Assembly (NCBI RefSeq): GCF_963678635.1
Contig: NC_087062.1
Span: 26,438,833 to 26,502,832 of the forward strand
Direction: 5' to 3'
DNA length: 64,000 nucleotides
From: Symsagittifera roscoffensis
Taxonomy: Eukaryota > Xenacoelomorpha > Acoela > Convolutidae
Of this stretch, positions 38,601 to 48,051 are shown piece after piece; position 1 is the stretch's first letter, and each line of letters begins with the position of its first letter. The notes beneath the pieces are model-generated. The model was given only the letters and a program-made list of their open reading frames with translations, was not told where the DNA came from and ran no database searches. Made by a program: the position numbers and the translations under genes.

Positions 38601-41098
38601 TTGTGTGCTGTCAGAATACTTTCAAAGATTGCGAATATTATCATCAAATAAGACTGCTGAAAGTTGCAAATCTTGCGTCCAAATGCGACTGCTCAATTGC
38701 TTTCAGTTTCCCAGATGTGATGTTTCTTAGTTCATTTTAAATTTTTTCAAAAAACTTATATAAAACTTCACAAAATTTTATGGATCTTCAAAGTTTGTAA
38801 AACTTGAAACAAAAACTTTGCAAAATGTGTAATTACGAACCTTGGAATTGGCACGCTGTCACAGTACACTCAAAGAATGCAGCTCTTATTTCCAATATAT
38901 GCGGTTTATTATGAGTACCGGAGGTGCGTGTGGTACCGTGTAGTACTGCTGCCACAGTAACCTCTGAGAATAGTGCTATTAATTATTCTGTTATGTATTG
39001 TTATTATTATTCAAGGCCGTTCATTGCAGGCCAAACGCAATAGTCAGTTAGGACATTGCTGTTGATAGAGAGACATGAAAAGACAGGCATGATCTCAGAT
39101 CTAAAATAAGACAAGTTAGCAGTCTAAATTAAAACGTTTTACTTATTCTGTTTTACAAATACTTGAGTTAATTCAACAGCTATCACAGTGCGTTACACGC
39201 TAGTTAGATTTTATTTTAGTATATTTTTGGTTCTTTGAATGTATGTATAATAACTTCTGGTTTTTTGTGTAGCTTCGGGAGGACCCTAGTCTAACAAAAG
39301 AGAAACTAGTCAATGACTCGATGGAAGTGGATGAATACGAGAGAAGAATTGTGCACCTGAAGAGAGATCTCTCTTTTATCAAGGACAACGAGATACCCCA
39401 TTTTGCGAAGAGGAAAGAGGCTTTGGGCAAACTGAGCAAACAGCTCGAGAGCCAGTTGAACTTGTTGGCTGCTGGATCCAGAAACCTGAAAGCTGAGGAC
39501 AAGAGAAAGTTAGTATTATTCAATCAAGAATTAAGATCATTTATTCGCGAGGGAAAAGACGATGAAACTTTGTTATGACCTTGATTAAAGCCTAAATGTG
39601 TTTTTAATCTGAAAATGTTAGTTTTACTCACTAGCAACATCAAGTTTGATTACACTTGTGAGCTGCGTAGTGAATTAGTTTGAACCTTTCTTTTTTCTAA
39701 CCTAACTTGTTTGGTAAGCTTATTTGATGGCAATTTTGCTATAATAACGATCTCAAGCATTGAAAATTTGATAGGATCTGTGCCCTGCTTTGTGGCCAGT
39801 GTTTGTAATTTATGAAGCGTCCGTGGCTGAGCGGGTACTGAGTGAGACTCATATTATCTAGGGCGCAGATCGAATCCTAGACGTAGCCGAAATTTTTTAA
39901 TAATTCGAGGCTTATTTCCACTTTTGTATTGCACTTTATAGAGCTGCTTTTTTTCGTCCTCGCTAGTGTTTGCGAAGCGAAGCTTCGTCTCTTGAAGATT
40001 CGATTTTGATTTCCTTGAAAAGTTTCGATTACCAAGAAATTTCTTGATTTTATCCCAGCGGTTACCTAATTTCGAATCTTGGTGTTTATACTGATTAGAG
40101 CCCGCATGTTAGCTTTCATACCCAAAATTAACTTGTTTTAGGCTATCCATATCAGAGGACATGCTCAAACGAAGACTAGATGTCGCGCAAAACATGATCG
40201 AAGAGTGTGAATCGAAACTAGACATTCTGCACAACAAAAAACGCTCCGTCGAAACCGATCTGCACAAGAGCTCCACAATCCTTTCGGCCGAGATCCGACA
40301 GCAGACGAAGCGGCGAATTACTCTCGAGTTGTTCGGGATCGCGTATGAAGATGACATCCTAACGGAAAAACAATTATTTAATAGAGAAAAGCCGGCGCTG
40401 TGGTTTTATGAGAAATCAGTTACTAGAGATATTGCTACTAAGATGTTTGAGTTGTGTAGGGAGCACGGACAGATGACTAATGGTACTTTCTTAGTCAGGA
40501 AAAGCAGGGAAGGAGGATACGCCATATCAGTGTGGTAAGTATTTTGTTCACTATTTTCTTGGTTGATATTATGAAACATGATTCATTTCTTGATTCGATA
40601 GCTTTATCTCACATTAGTCAATTATTTTATATGATGGATATCATGTTTTGGTTTCAAAGATGGTAACGGCTGGTAGCTCAAGGCTGAAGAAGTTGAGGAA
40701 ATGGATCGTCATCTTGTAATCAAAATGCGAAAAATCTGACTTCCGTTAAGTCAGTATTGGGCAGTTTAAAGGACCTTGAGTAGATGAAAATTTTCGACCA
40801 TGTGATTAACCCGGATACCTATGAGGTACGTTGTATGTAAATAATGAGGATGAACTGACGATGTTTCAGGGTGAACGGAGAAGTGATGCACCTGAAACTA
40901 CAGTACGAGGAGAAGAAATACGGCTTCGCCTACCCCTACATCAACTACAGTTCCCCCACTGACTTGGTGGTGGCCTATACGGAGACATCTCTGGTGATGC
41001 ACAACCACAACTTGGACACCACCCTCACAATACCAATCGGCCAGATCATAGAAGACAGTCCCATTATAAAGGCCAAAATCACAGAACTATTCAGATAA
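28984..41098 (+). CDS. PIK3R1-like: class IA PI3-kinase regulatory subunit, p85-like, eight coding exons
   Basis: Exons 28984-29689, 30626-30868, 31153-31480, 31883-32118, 35689-36197, 39273-39508, 40142-40534, 40870-41098; all introns GT-AG and all phases agree, giving 959 aa. Domains: C1 (15-65), SAM-like (88-155), C1 (178-227), RhoGAP/BH (~245-465), SH2 (~549-645, FILR Arg572), inter-SH2 coiled coil (~675-835), SH2 (~841-940, FLVR Arg872). LPNPVIPFNVYDDMISLA is close to the BH domain of p85. The protein should bind p110 through the inter-SH2 helix and recruit it to phosphotyrosine sites. Known p85 has an N-terminal SH3, which is absent here. A small exon in the long intron 5 cannot be excluded. 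Confidence 0.93.
29733..30187. mobile_element. MITE-like element in p85-like intron 1
   Basis: 18-bp perfect terminal inverted repeats, CTATGATAGAGTGGTCCC at 29733-29750 and its complement at 30170-30187. A second, imperfect pair just inside (AGGTCCC at ~29774 and GGGACCT at ~30151) extends the ends. About 455 bp, AT-rich, no ORF. No clear target duplication. Confidence 0.6.
30626..30868 (+). CDS. PIK3R1-like: p85-like exon 2: start of RhoGAP (BH) domain
   Basis: Acceptor TTTGTTTAG, donor GTATGT. Reads EYVFGQDL ... RPIPLFLELCTSVIE ... SVYVSSAKGVRLQEL. At the place of the arginine finger (LYR in p85, from family knowledge) the residue is Val278. Ends in phase 1. Confidence 0.9.
31153..31480 (+). 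CDS. PIK3R1-like: p85-like exon 3: RhoGAP core
   Basis: Acceptor TTGTTTACAG, donor GTAGGG. Contains LAGLLKSYLRELPNPVIPF and FALSHILVHLEHIHDF, the central RhoGAP helices. Ends in phase 2. Confidence 0.9.
31515..32410 (+). repeat. two diverged copies of an intronic repeat (31515-31720, 32268-32410) flanking exon 4
   Basis: Shared order of blocks: GGAGGAACTTT, GCAAAAATCAGG.ACC, CGAATGAT, CTTTCAGTCG.GATTCC. Both lie in introns, one before and one after exon 4. Element type unknown. Confidence 0.35.
31883..32118 (+). CDS. PIK3R1-like: p85-like exon 4: end of RhoGAP and Ser-rich linker
   Basis: Acceptor TTATTTTTAG, donor GTATAT. SLANWERGVDYHSIIVKLVY ends the RhoGAP fold; a Ser/Gln-rich linker follows. 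Ends in phase 1. Confidence 0.85.
34092..34686 (+). repeat. ~85-bp direct repeat in p85-like intron 4 (34092-34172, 34597-34686)
   Basis: Both copies read TTAATTCATCAAAT..ACCGAAAAAA then TATTTGTTTCAAACAACA and AATGATAAAAA..TC..TTTCAGAA. The second SINE copy lies between them. Probably fragments of one older repeat family. Confidence 0.55.
34410..34595 (+). mobile_element. tRNA-derived SINE, copy 2 (degenerate)
   Basis: Aligns along its length with 39815-39990: TGGCTGAG (A box remnant), GTGAGACTCA, GATTGGAATCC (B box remnant), GGTAGCCGA, GAGGCTTATTTC, and the 3' end AGTGTTTGCGAAGCG.AGC. More diverged in the promoter boxes than the other copy. Confidence 0.65.
35689..36197 (+). CDS. PIK3R1-like: p85-like exon 5: N-terminal SH2
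   Basis: Acceptor TGTGATTTCAG, donor GTAAGA. FYWKDISKDQEKLL starts the SH2; GNFILRKSSSDPAAFTLVVK carries the phosphotyrosine-binding Arg572; YIADLIQHYQSHDL ends it. The phase 0 end matches exon 6. Confidence 0.92.
36358..36630. mobile_element. foldback/MITE-like element in p85-like intron 5
   Basis: 23-bp perfect inverted repeats at 36358-36380 and 36608-36630 (GCAGAATGGGTCC.. / ..GGACCCATTCTGC), continuing imperfectly inwards. 273 bp, no ORF. Confidence 0.55.
37376..37414 (+). repeat. TATC/TA microsatellite
   Basis: Imperfect (TATC)n grading into (TA)n, directly before a repeat unit that recurs at 37655. Confidence 0.6.
37400..37768 (+). repeat. two ~110-bp diverged direct repeats (37400-37505, 37655-37768)
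   Basis: Both start TA-rich, then AAATGCG, CATCTCC or TATCTCC, ACGTTTA or ATGTTTA, TTTTGCATGTTTAAC.AAAGA.TTTTTTCA.GTTTAAGCTAT and end TATTGC. Type unknown. Confidence 0.5.
37920..38740 (+). repeat. degenerate ~167-bp tandem array in p85-like intron 5
   Basis: The anchor TTGCGAATTTTGCCTC and variants recurs at about 37961, 38128, 38296, 38463 and 38629, spacing 166-168 bp. It is followed each time by TGCTCA.A.CC.T.TAG-like and AGATATGACG-like blocks. About five units, strongly diverged. Confidence 0.7.
39273..39508 (+). CDS. PIK3R1-like: p85-like exon 6: inter-SH2 helix, first part
   Basis: Acceptor TTTTTTGTGTAG, donor GTTAGT. LREDPSLTKEKLVND then long charged heptads (YERRIVHLKRDLSFIKD). 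Phase 0 in, phase 2 out. Confidence 0.85.
39815..39990 (+). mobile_element. tRNA-derived SINE, copy 1
   Basis: The head contains a near-perfect pol III A box TGGCTGAGCGGG (39824-39835) and B box GATCGAATCC (39868-39877) at tRNA spacing. The unrelated body ends TTTGCGAAGCGAAGCTT. Shared with 34410-34595. Lies in intron 6 of the p85-like gene. Confidence 0.75.
40142..40534 (+). CDS. PIK3R1-like: p85-like exon 7: inter-SH2 helix, second part, and start of C-terminal SH2
   Basis: Acceptor CTTGTTTTAG, donor GTAAGT. Helix RRLDVAQNMIEECESKLDIL onward; SH2 starts ALWFYEKSVTRD, with GTFLVRKSREGGYAISVW and Arg872. Confidence 0.92.
40870..41098 (+). CDS. PIK3R1-like: p85-like exon 8: end of C-terminal SH2 and stop
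   Basis: Acceptor GATGTTTCAG. VNGEVMHLKLQ, YGFAYPYINYSSPTDLV and TSLVMHNHNLDTTL complete the SH2 as in p85. TAA at 41096-41098. An ATTAAA at about 41857 is one possible poly(A) signal. Confidence 0.92.
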
Positions 41099-42930
41099 AA
41101 ATAGACAGGACAACATAACTAACCACCTGTTCTGTTTTCAAAGCTAGAGGCGCAAACTGAACAGTGTTATTGTGTACTCAGAAATTAGTCCAATCATGAA
41201 ATCAGAGGTCACAGAAATTTTCGAGGAAAAGTCAGAGTAAACGCTGATCTGAAACTTTAACCTCATAATCTCTTTTCTATCAGTGTTAAAATTTCGCCTT
41301 GTTTAGTTGCTGTGCTTTTTCGAGTACAAAATTTTGAATTGGAAATATTTTGGTAGGTTCGAAAAGATGGAAAAATCTCCAGCCGAAAGTTGGAGTTTTT
41401 TCTTTGCCACTAATTACCTTAGCAGTGATGATGCTGAAAAAATCCAGCCATCAAGTTCAGCGTGGTAAATATTTGGTATTTTGTGCTATTCGTCAATTGA
41501 CGTGACAATGCCTAAACAGTTCGTTTGTCTCTGGAAATTTAAGCTATTTAAACTATACTGAATTGAATATGCCTTTGTGGATGCTTTTGAAAATCTGTCA
41601 TGAAATGAATCGAGGCTTTATTATTATTATCTGTTCTCGCGAAAGTAATGATGATGTCCTGAACATGAACTGCTATCACTTGAACATTGGTGCTACAAAT
41701 TGTTTCTTTTCTATCTATGATATTATTTATCTTCTATCCAATATACGTAATGAGATCTCTTTTCCCTGATTTCAATGATTTTTAATGTACTTTGATTGAT
41801 TAGTTTTTGGTCGTTTATCGCAATGTTATTTCTGAAAATCAAGGAAGAGAGAAATTATTAAAGCGAGACCTTCTCAAGAAACCATTTGCTACCCAGACTA
41901 TGAAAGTGAAAATTTAATCCTTTCAAATTTAATTGAAAGTTGCTGTCTTTTATTCCTTAATTTTGTACAATTTTCTACCTTTTGACCTTTATTCATAGGG
42001 CTGTCCTTTTTCTTCAATATAAATCTATACATCAAATTAATTTTCGAGCCGAAATATGATTTTATAGGCCTAATCAAATTTATTTCTTTACCTTGATGTG
42101 TATTACTAACTGAAATCTAGTGCTTTTAAGTTTTTAAATATTTGTCGAAGTGGTGATTCGATCAGTTTTATTTTCTCGGCAGAACGAAGTTTATCAAGTG
42201 TTACCGAACGCAGTTCAATTTTTTAGTCTTTTCTTAGCGAAAATCTGTTGACTGTTTGTTTGCGCTCATTGTCTTAGCTGTGATCAAATCGGGCTCTTCT
42301 TTTCATAATAAATAGTTGCAATTGTAATCAAATTTCACAAGTGATTTGATTTTCAAGTAACCAGCTAAAAATTATGTGCTAAATTTTGTCCGATTTTTTC
42401 CATCGAAGTTCCTTAAAATTCGAGTTTAATCGGAAGTTCATCCGTTTGTTATTTGTTTCGCACTTCAAACATCGTTATCATATTCTTAAGTTCAGTAACA
42501 CTTATATCCAACTGTCTCTTCCATCCAACGTGTTTGTTACGTTCAAATATATTTAGATTAAATTGATGAAAATAATAGCGTCGATTTTTTTTAATGGCGC
42601 AGTAGATAGTTTCAGTCAGAAAGTTTCGATGATTGCTGCCCTTTTGTAAATCAATTATTTTAGTGTTTTCATCACCGAGTTTTGTTGTCTACAAATGATG
42701 ACAAATTTAATTTCTAGATTTCCACACAATATTTTTTGTGAGTGAAAATTTAGGTGGTATATAAACCATTCGAGTTATCATCCAGCCGAAAATACGTAAG
42801 TGTTATATGGTTATGTAAAAATTATGTTACAGTTACGAAAGTTATGCAAATTGATAAATATGATGAAACTTTTCGGCTGACTTAAATACTCCGCGCATTT
42901 TCGGTTGGTTTATACTTAGGCTGGTTTATT
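41099..42930. other. gene-free region downstream of the p85-like gene
   Basis: 3' UTR and intergenic AT-rich DNA. Only short accidental open frames; no repeat or RNA recognised. Confidence 0.5.
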
Positions 42931-43317
42931 TGGGGGCGTTCAACAGTGCCGAAGTACAACAGTGCCGAACTGAAAATTTGTTCAACAGTGCTGAAAACTG
43001 AGTGAGGATATTTGAAAATGTTGAGTTTTGTTTGCGAATTGTTGATAATTCGTTTGAAGTCCATTTCGTTTTGGAGCGAATCGAAAAATTGACAATTGCT
43101 GAGTTAATAGTTTGCTCAGAAAAATTTATGACGCCGCGCTTGGGTAACATTTGTTTGTTTAACAAGTGGCATCGAATAAAATGGCCATTTTGACATTTCA
43201 ACTTCCGTCGTTTTGATTTATTTTAATTGTCAGTGATTTGGGATTATTAAAAACTGTACTTAAATTAATTTTGGCACTGTTGAACAACGTTCTTTTTCGA
43301 CACTGTTGGACTGCCCT
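42931..43317. mobile_element. 387-bp non-autonomous DNA transposon (MITE)
   Basis: Terminal inverted repeats GGGCGTTCAACAGTGCCGAA (left, with sub-repeats of CAACAGTGCCGAA) and, at the right end, TTCGACACTGTTGGACTGCCC read outwards (one base longer than the left unit, several mismatches). Flanked by GTTTATT on both sides (42924-42930, 43318-43324), a 7-bp target duplication that could be 8 with one decayed base. No transposase. Confidence 0.75.
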
Positions 43318-43324
43318 GTTTATT

Positions 43325-44840
43325 GCCTGAAAATAGTAGTGTCAATGTTTTTATACGCCGTGATCTCTAAGTGATGACTTTAAATTGACTCTGAGAAAAT
43401 ATTTCAATGTTTTTGGTAATTCGGATATCACGTCGATGTAAAAGTTAGCGTTTTTTTTAAATTTTCACTAAGATGAACTATTAAAATCAACTAGATTTGA
43501 AAACCAAATAATTATGATAGGATAGGACCCTATACAAACAGCTGCTCTGTAATCATACTTTATCTGAAACTTCAATTTTCTGAAATCAGTTCTCGGTTTG
43601 CTCAAAAATCATTCGCCAGGGCTGAAAAAGAACTTATTTTCACTTAATAAATAATTGCATTGACGGGAAAAGCTGATTTTGTCCGTCTGTTAGATTGCCC
43701 GAATTGAGTTTCCTAGCTCTCACAACTCACTAGAAAACCTGGTTTTGCCAAAAATATCGGTGTCGCAAGCATATTCTTTACCGACATTTTTCAGATCGAA
43801 ATATGGATTTTTTTTTACTACTAGTTACTAGTTACTACTGATACCTGCTGTATCCACTACTGAAACCATTGTATATACAATTATAGAGTTTTGATATTAT
43901 TTTTCTGATATGAATTTTCTAATTTTTTACGTTGTGAATTTTTTGTCGAAAGTTTTTGGTTGAGTTTAAGCTTGATGGCTGAGAGTTTATTCAGTTTATT
44001 TCATGAAAACTTCATTTCAGCTTATTTCCTAAAAAAGTTCAGAGTACTTTCGAGATTGATGAGACTCCGGCACAAATTTTGTTTTCCGTTCTTCTATATT
44101 AGGAATGAGCGTTTTTTATTTATATATTAATTAAATAATCTGTTTCAGCGATCAACTTTTGGCGTGGAGGGGAATCGAGTTCTTTGGCTATCTGAGAACG
44201 AATTGGTTTTTTGGCTATCAGGCAACGAATGCTTATTTGGTTCCGTGACAAGCCACCATTGCAACATCATTCGATGTTTTTTGCTGTTTTTTGAGCCTCG
44301 TGATGCTTTTATTTTAAAAGTTTAGTATTGCTATGATGCGAAGCTTAGTTTTTTCTGTGTCAAAAGCTAAGCAGAAAGTCGGCTCTTCTAGCATCCTCTA
44401 CTTTTCAAAATATATTTTTTAGATAATTGATTTACTTGTTATTATGGCTAAATGTGTGATATCACGATGAAAAGTATGAAGTATGAAGAAATTTGTTCAC
44501 ATTTCTTAGTTTGTTCGACATGCCAAGCTTTTATCAGTATTAATTTATTTACGCTTGCAATTGGCAATGGTTATCAAATTGGAATACAGACGTTTTTCGG
44601 GTTGGTTAACAAAATCTTTTGGTATCCTGTGTCATAATGAATTCAATCTTCTTAGCGTCTCCAGCATTTTGATTTGAAGGTAAACGATTCGCTGGATTTT
44701 TTGGGTTTTTTGATTTACTGCATTTTGTAATTTAACTAACCTTGACTTCGTATGTTTTCTTATTTTTTGCTGAAAAAATTATTTTCTGATCAAATGATAT
44801 CGGCTTTTTTTGATTTGGCTATTTACAATATGAAAAAGTT
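43325..44840. other. gene-free AT-rich region
   Basis: No supported coding, RNA or repeat feature. Confidence 0.4.
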
Positions 44841-44844
44841 TTGA

Positions 44845-45615
44845 TGCTCCCCTCCGGATCAAACAAAAAAAAACTGGGAGGCGGAGGGTAACAAAAAACC
44901 AGGAGGTGGGAGAAAGGGGGCGGGGTGGAGGAGAGGAAAAGAAAAAATCACCGGCTAATAAAGGAAAGGTAGTAGATCCAGACAATACCAATCCCGGAGG
45001 AACGATCAAGAAACTTCGACCGCCGAAAAGATCGCCCGAAAATATTGACGGAAAATACCGACCAGACCTGGACACCGCCGATTTCTCAGATTCACCGAAC
45101 CCTCAGAAGTTGAAAAAGTTTTCAGAAAAGCTTGATGCAAATGCACTGTCGGGTAAAACGAAGCCTTACAACCCATCTGCTTCCAAAAAATGCTCTCCTT
45201 TTGGTCGGATTGGTGGGTTTTTGTTGGAGAGGGGCAAAAAATTTGGTTACTGCTCTATGATACTGCTCTATGGGGAGCACATATTGGAATACAGCAATTA
45301 ATGATGAACAAGCAGATGCTGGAGTTTAACAAAAACATTACGATTTTGAGCTTGGGTACTGCTCTATGGGGAGCACATATTGGAATACAGCAACTAATGA
45401 TGAACAAGCAGATGCTGGAGTTTAACAAAAACATTACGATTTTGAGCTTGGGTACTGCTCTATGGGGAGCACATATTGGAATACAGCAACTAATGATGAA
45501 CAAGCAGATGCTGGAGTTTAACAAAAACATTACGATTTCTTGCAGAAAAATGGCTCGGCTGACTATGCGACTAGAATGGGAGACATTAGACTTTAGAGGA
45601 ATGGGAGACTTTTGA
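44845..45615 (+). CDS. hypothetical open region with 32-residue tandem repeats
   Basis: Richer in G+C than its surroundings. Frame one (44906-45301) reads a Lys/Pro-rich polar protein (PDNTNPGGTIKKLRPPKR, PENIDGKYRPDLDTADF) without an ATG start. Frame two (45190-45615, 141 codons) carries three copies of a 32-residue unit (ALWGAHIGIQQLMMNKQM onward) and ends RMGDF-like. The two frames overlap at 45190-45301 and may once have been joined. No splice sites, known domain or retroelement motif. It could be a small gene, a gene fragment or an open repeat. Confidence 0.3.
45261..45540 (+). repeat. 96-bp tandem repeat, three copies
   Basis: TATGGGGAGCACATATTGG starts at 45269, 45365 and 45461, exactly 96 bp apart. 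Units are nearly identical. 96 is a multiple of three, so the open frame is kept. The opposite strand is also open through the array. Confidence 0.92.
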
Positions 45616-45876
45616 GGACCGTTCGGGAAGTGAACTACTCCAGATGAACAATTTGATGAACGAGAGGTCATTCTTGCTGGTGTCGGAATGCTCAATGCTG
45701 AGGCAGGCAAGAAAAAGTGTCCTACGCCGCCACATTTGAGATCAAAACTTATGACAAGTTTTTTATTTCACTAAATTGAAATCCTAAAGATTTCCACCCC
45801 TAAACTGTGAGAACTAATTTTAAAGTAGGAGATTTTCTTGGAGAGTAAGGGCGAATTTGAAAAAATCGAAAAATTA

Positions 45877-45899
45877 GTCGACCTTTTCTTAAGGTCGAC
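45877..45899. repeat. short perfect hairpin
   Basis: GTCGACCTT, loop TTCTT, AAGGTCGAC. Not followed by a T-run that would suggest a terminator; function unknown. Confidence 0.5.
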
Positions 45900-47997
45900 C
45901 AAGTTGATTTTTTGAGCATTCCCAAATCTCTATCAAGGCCTTTTTTGACCAAATATTAGCTCTTTTTCGTCTCCCTTCTCACTCGAGCATCAATTTAATG
46001 GTGTAGCCAGCAGTGATATTAGTGAGTTAATTATGAAAATATGTTTGTCATAGCCTAATTAGTCCGTTTAGCAATTGTCGTATCAACCGGGCATGGTGAG
46101 CTAAACTTTGCAGGTGGGAGGTAAAAAGAAAATAACCAGAAAAAGGCGTTTTTAGGCGTTTTTGGAAAACTATGACCAAAAAATTGCCTTTTGTCGGCGC
46201 GCGCTCCCCCTCAAATTTAGTATATATTGGCGCCGAAGGCTTCTTTACAAAAACTTTAGGATTAACTTGATCGTATCATGTTAAAAAAATATCAAGAGGC
46301 ACCTTTTAGCCATTGATAAAATCGCCACAAAATACTTGGGTTGATATGACAAGAAACATTATCGCTGATTCAGAGATATCTCAGTTTTGTAGAAAATTTC
46401 ATGGCTAATTCAGTCATATGCCAGTTTTAAGGAAATTTTAGCGATGATTCATGGGTTATTTTGATAGTTAATACTCTGAGCAATAATCATGGATAATTCA
46501 ATCATGATAAATCCCTGAATCATAGCTGAAATTTTTTCTTTCAAAACTTCGATTTGAAGTTTTGTTACGTGTCGTTTCAAATCTAAAAACCTTTCATTTA
46601 GCCTAAAATAAAACAACTATTGCAAACAGCTGCTGAAAACAACTTATAAACGCAGTTTTTTTCGGGAAAAAAGCGAAATGTGAAAGCTTTGCTTGTTAAA
46701 TTTTTGGACAACTAAATTTGCCCGGGAACAGCAATTTTTACTAAAAAAATAAGGAAAACTTTAAAAAATTGATGCATCCTCTACAGCTAAAAATCTGCTG
46801 AAAACAATCTAAAATCACAGTTCTTTGTCGCAAATTCAAGCGCGAGTATGACGCGTTAAAATTTCAGGACTTCGTGCAAATTAACCTGAATCTGCTTTTG
46901 AAAGGTACGAAAGTACGAACCGAAGACAAAGTTACACAAGAGAGAATGTCGATTGGGAAACCGTACCCACGCCGTGAACCAGTTTGTGAACTGGAATAAA
47001 AAACTAGCGTCTAATAACTTCACGCTCATTGTTGCCCCTTTATAATTTGATTTTCACTATTTAATATTCTGATGTTTGTAATTTTCCTAAAAAAATGTAA
47101 CTGAAATTTTTTCGAAATTTTTCATGGATAGTCAAGAATTTTTCAGTAATGAGATATCACTGATTCATAGGTCGTCAGGGTTATTGCAATAAAAATCCAT
47201 CTCTGATTCATGGATGGTTTATGCCTGACTCAGACCTGAAAATTTAGCGCTAATTCGGTGATGATTTAGTCCTGATCATGGATAAAGTGACCCTGATCAT
47301 AGACTGAACCATAGACGGTAATCGCTGCGATTTCACTGAATTAGCGATAATTTTTACTGTTATTTCAACTCGGATGAACTAATCGAACTTCAATGCTGAA
47401 ATTAATAAGCTTAAAGTGGCTACTACTTATACCTATTTGAAATTGGCGAAACCACCAAGCAGAATCGGATTTCGGCAGAACACAAAACAAATGATCAGCG
47501 GGAAGATGGCGCAACTCAGAGATTAGAACTAATGCACTGTTTGTATATGTTATATCAGTTCCTCTCATACCGGTGGTTAGTGATATGATCGATTAATTAA
47601 GTTTTGTGTATGGTTTTAGTGTAGTATATTCAATATAATCTTTGCTATATGATGATGAATTATAGTTTTTATGCTCCACAACGTCTTTGATAATAACTGA
47701 TTTGATGCTATATATGATTGCCAAAAATTATTTGTTTTTATGGCAGATGCAATGAATCACTTATTGATTTTACACAACATTTTTGTTTCAGGACTATTGG
47801 AACAATTTTGATAAAAACTACACCCAGAAGTTTTTTCTGCTTGTAGTAGAAAAAAGGGATTTACTTAACAATCGCCCCCTATTGTATCTACTAACGAATC
47901 TCCACCCTGTAAATGAAAACAGTAAATTCACACTAGAGCGTTGCATCTAGATTCTAACTTTCCTGCATTCTGATTGGTCGAAAGTTCGCTGCAAGTA

Positions 47998-48051
47998 ATC
48001 TACTTAACAATCTTCTCCCCTTTTTTGAAGGGGTTATATTGTTAAGTAGAT
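47998..48051. repeat. foldback sequence
   Basis: ATCTACTTAACAAT and ATTGTTAAGTAGAT are perfect 14-bp arms. Inside them CCCCTT pairs with AAGGGG around a short T-rich loop. A shorter related piece (TTACTTAACAATCGCCCCC) lies at 47861. Confidence 0.65.

Noticed and set aside
46330-47350. Repeated GATTCATGG/CATGGATAA phrases as a CRISPR-like or satellite array
   Set aside because: Spacing and unit sequence are irregular and orientation is mixed. At most a patch of old repeats.
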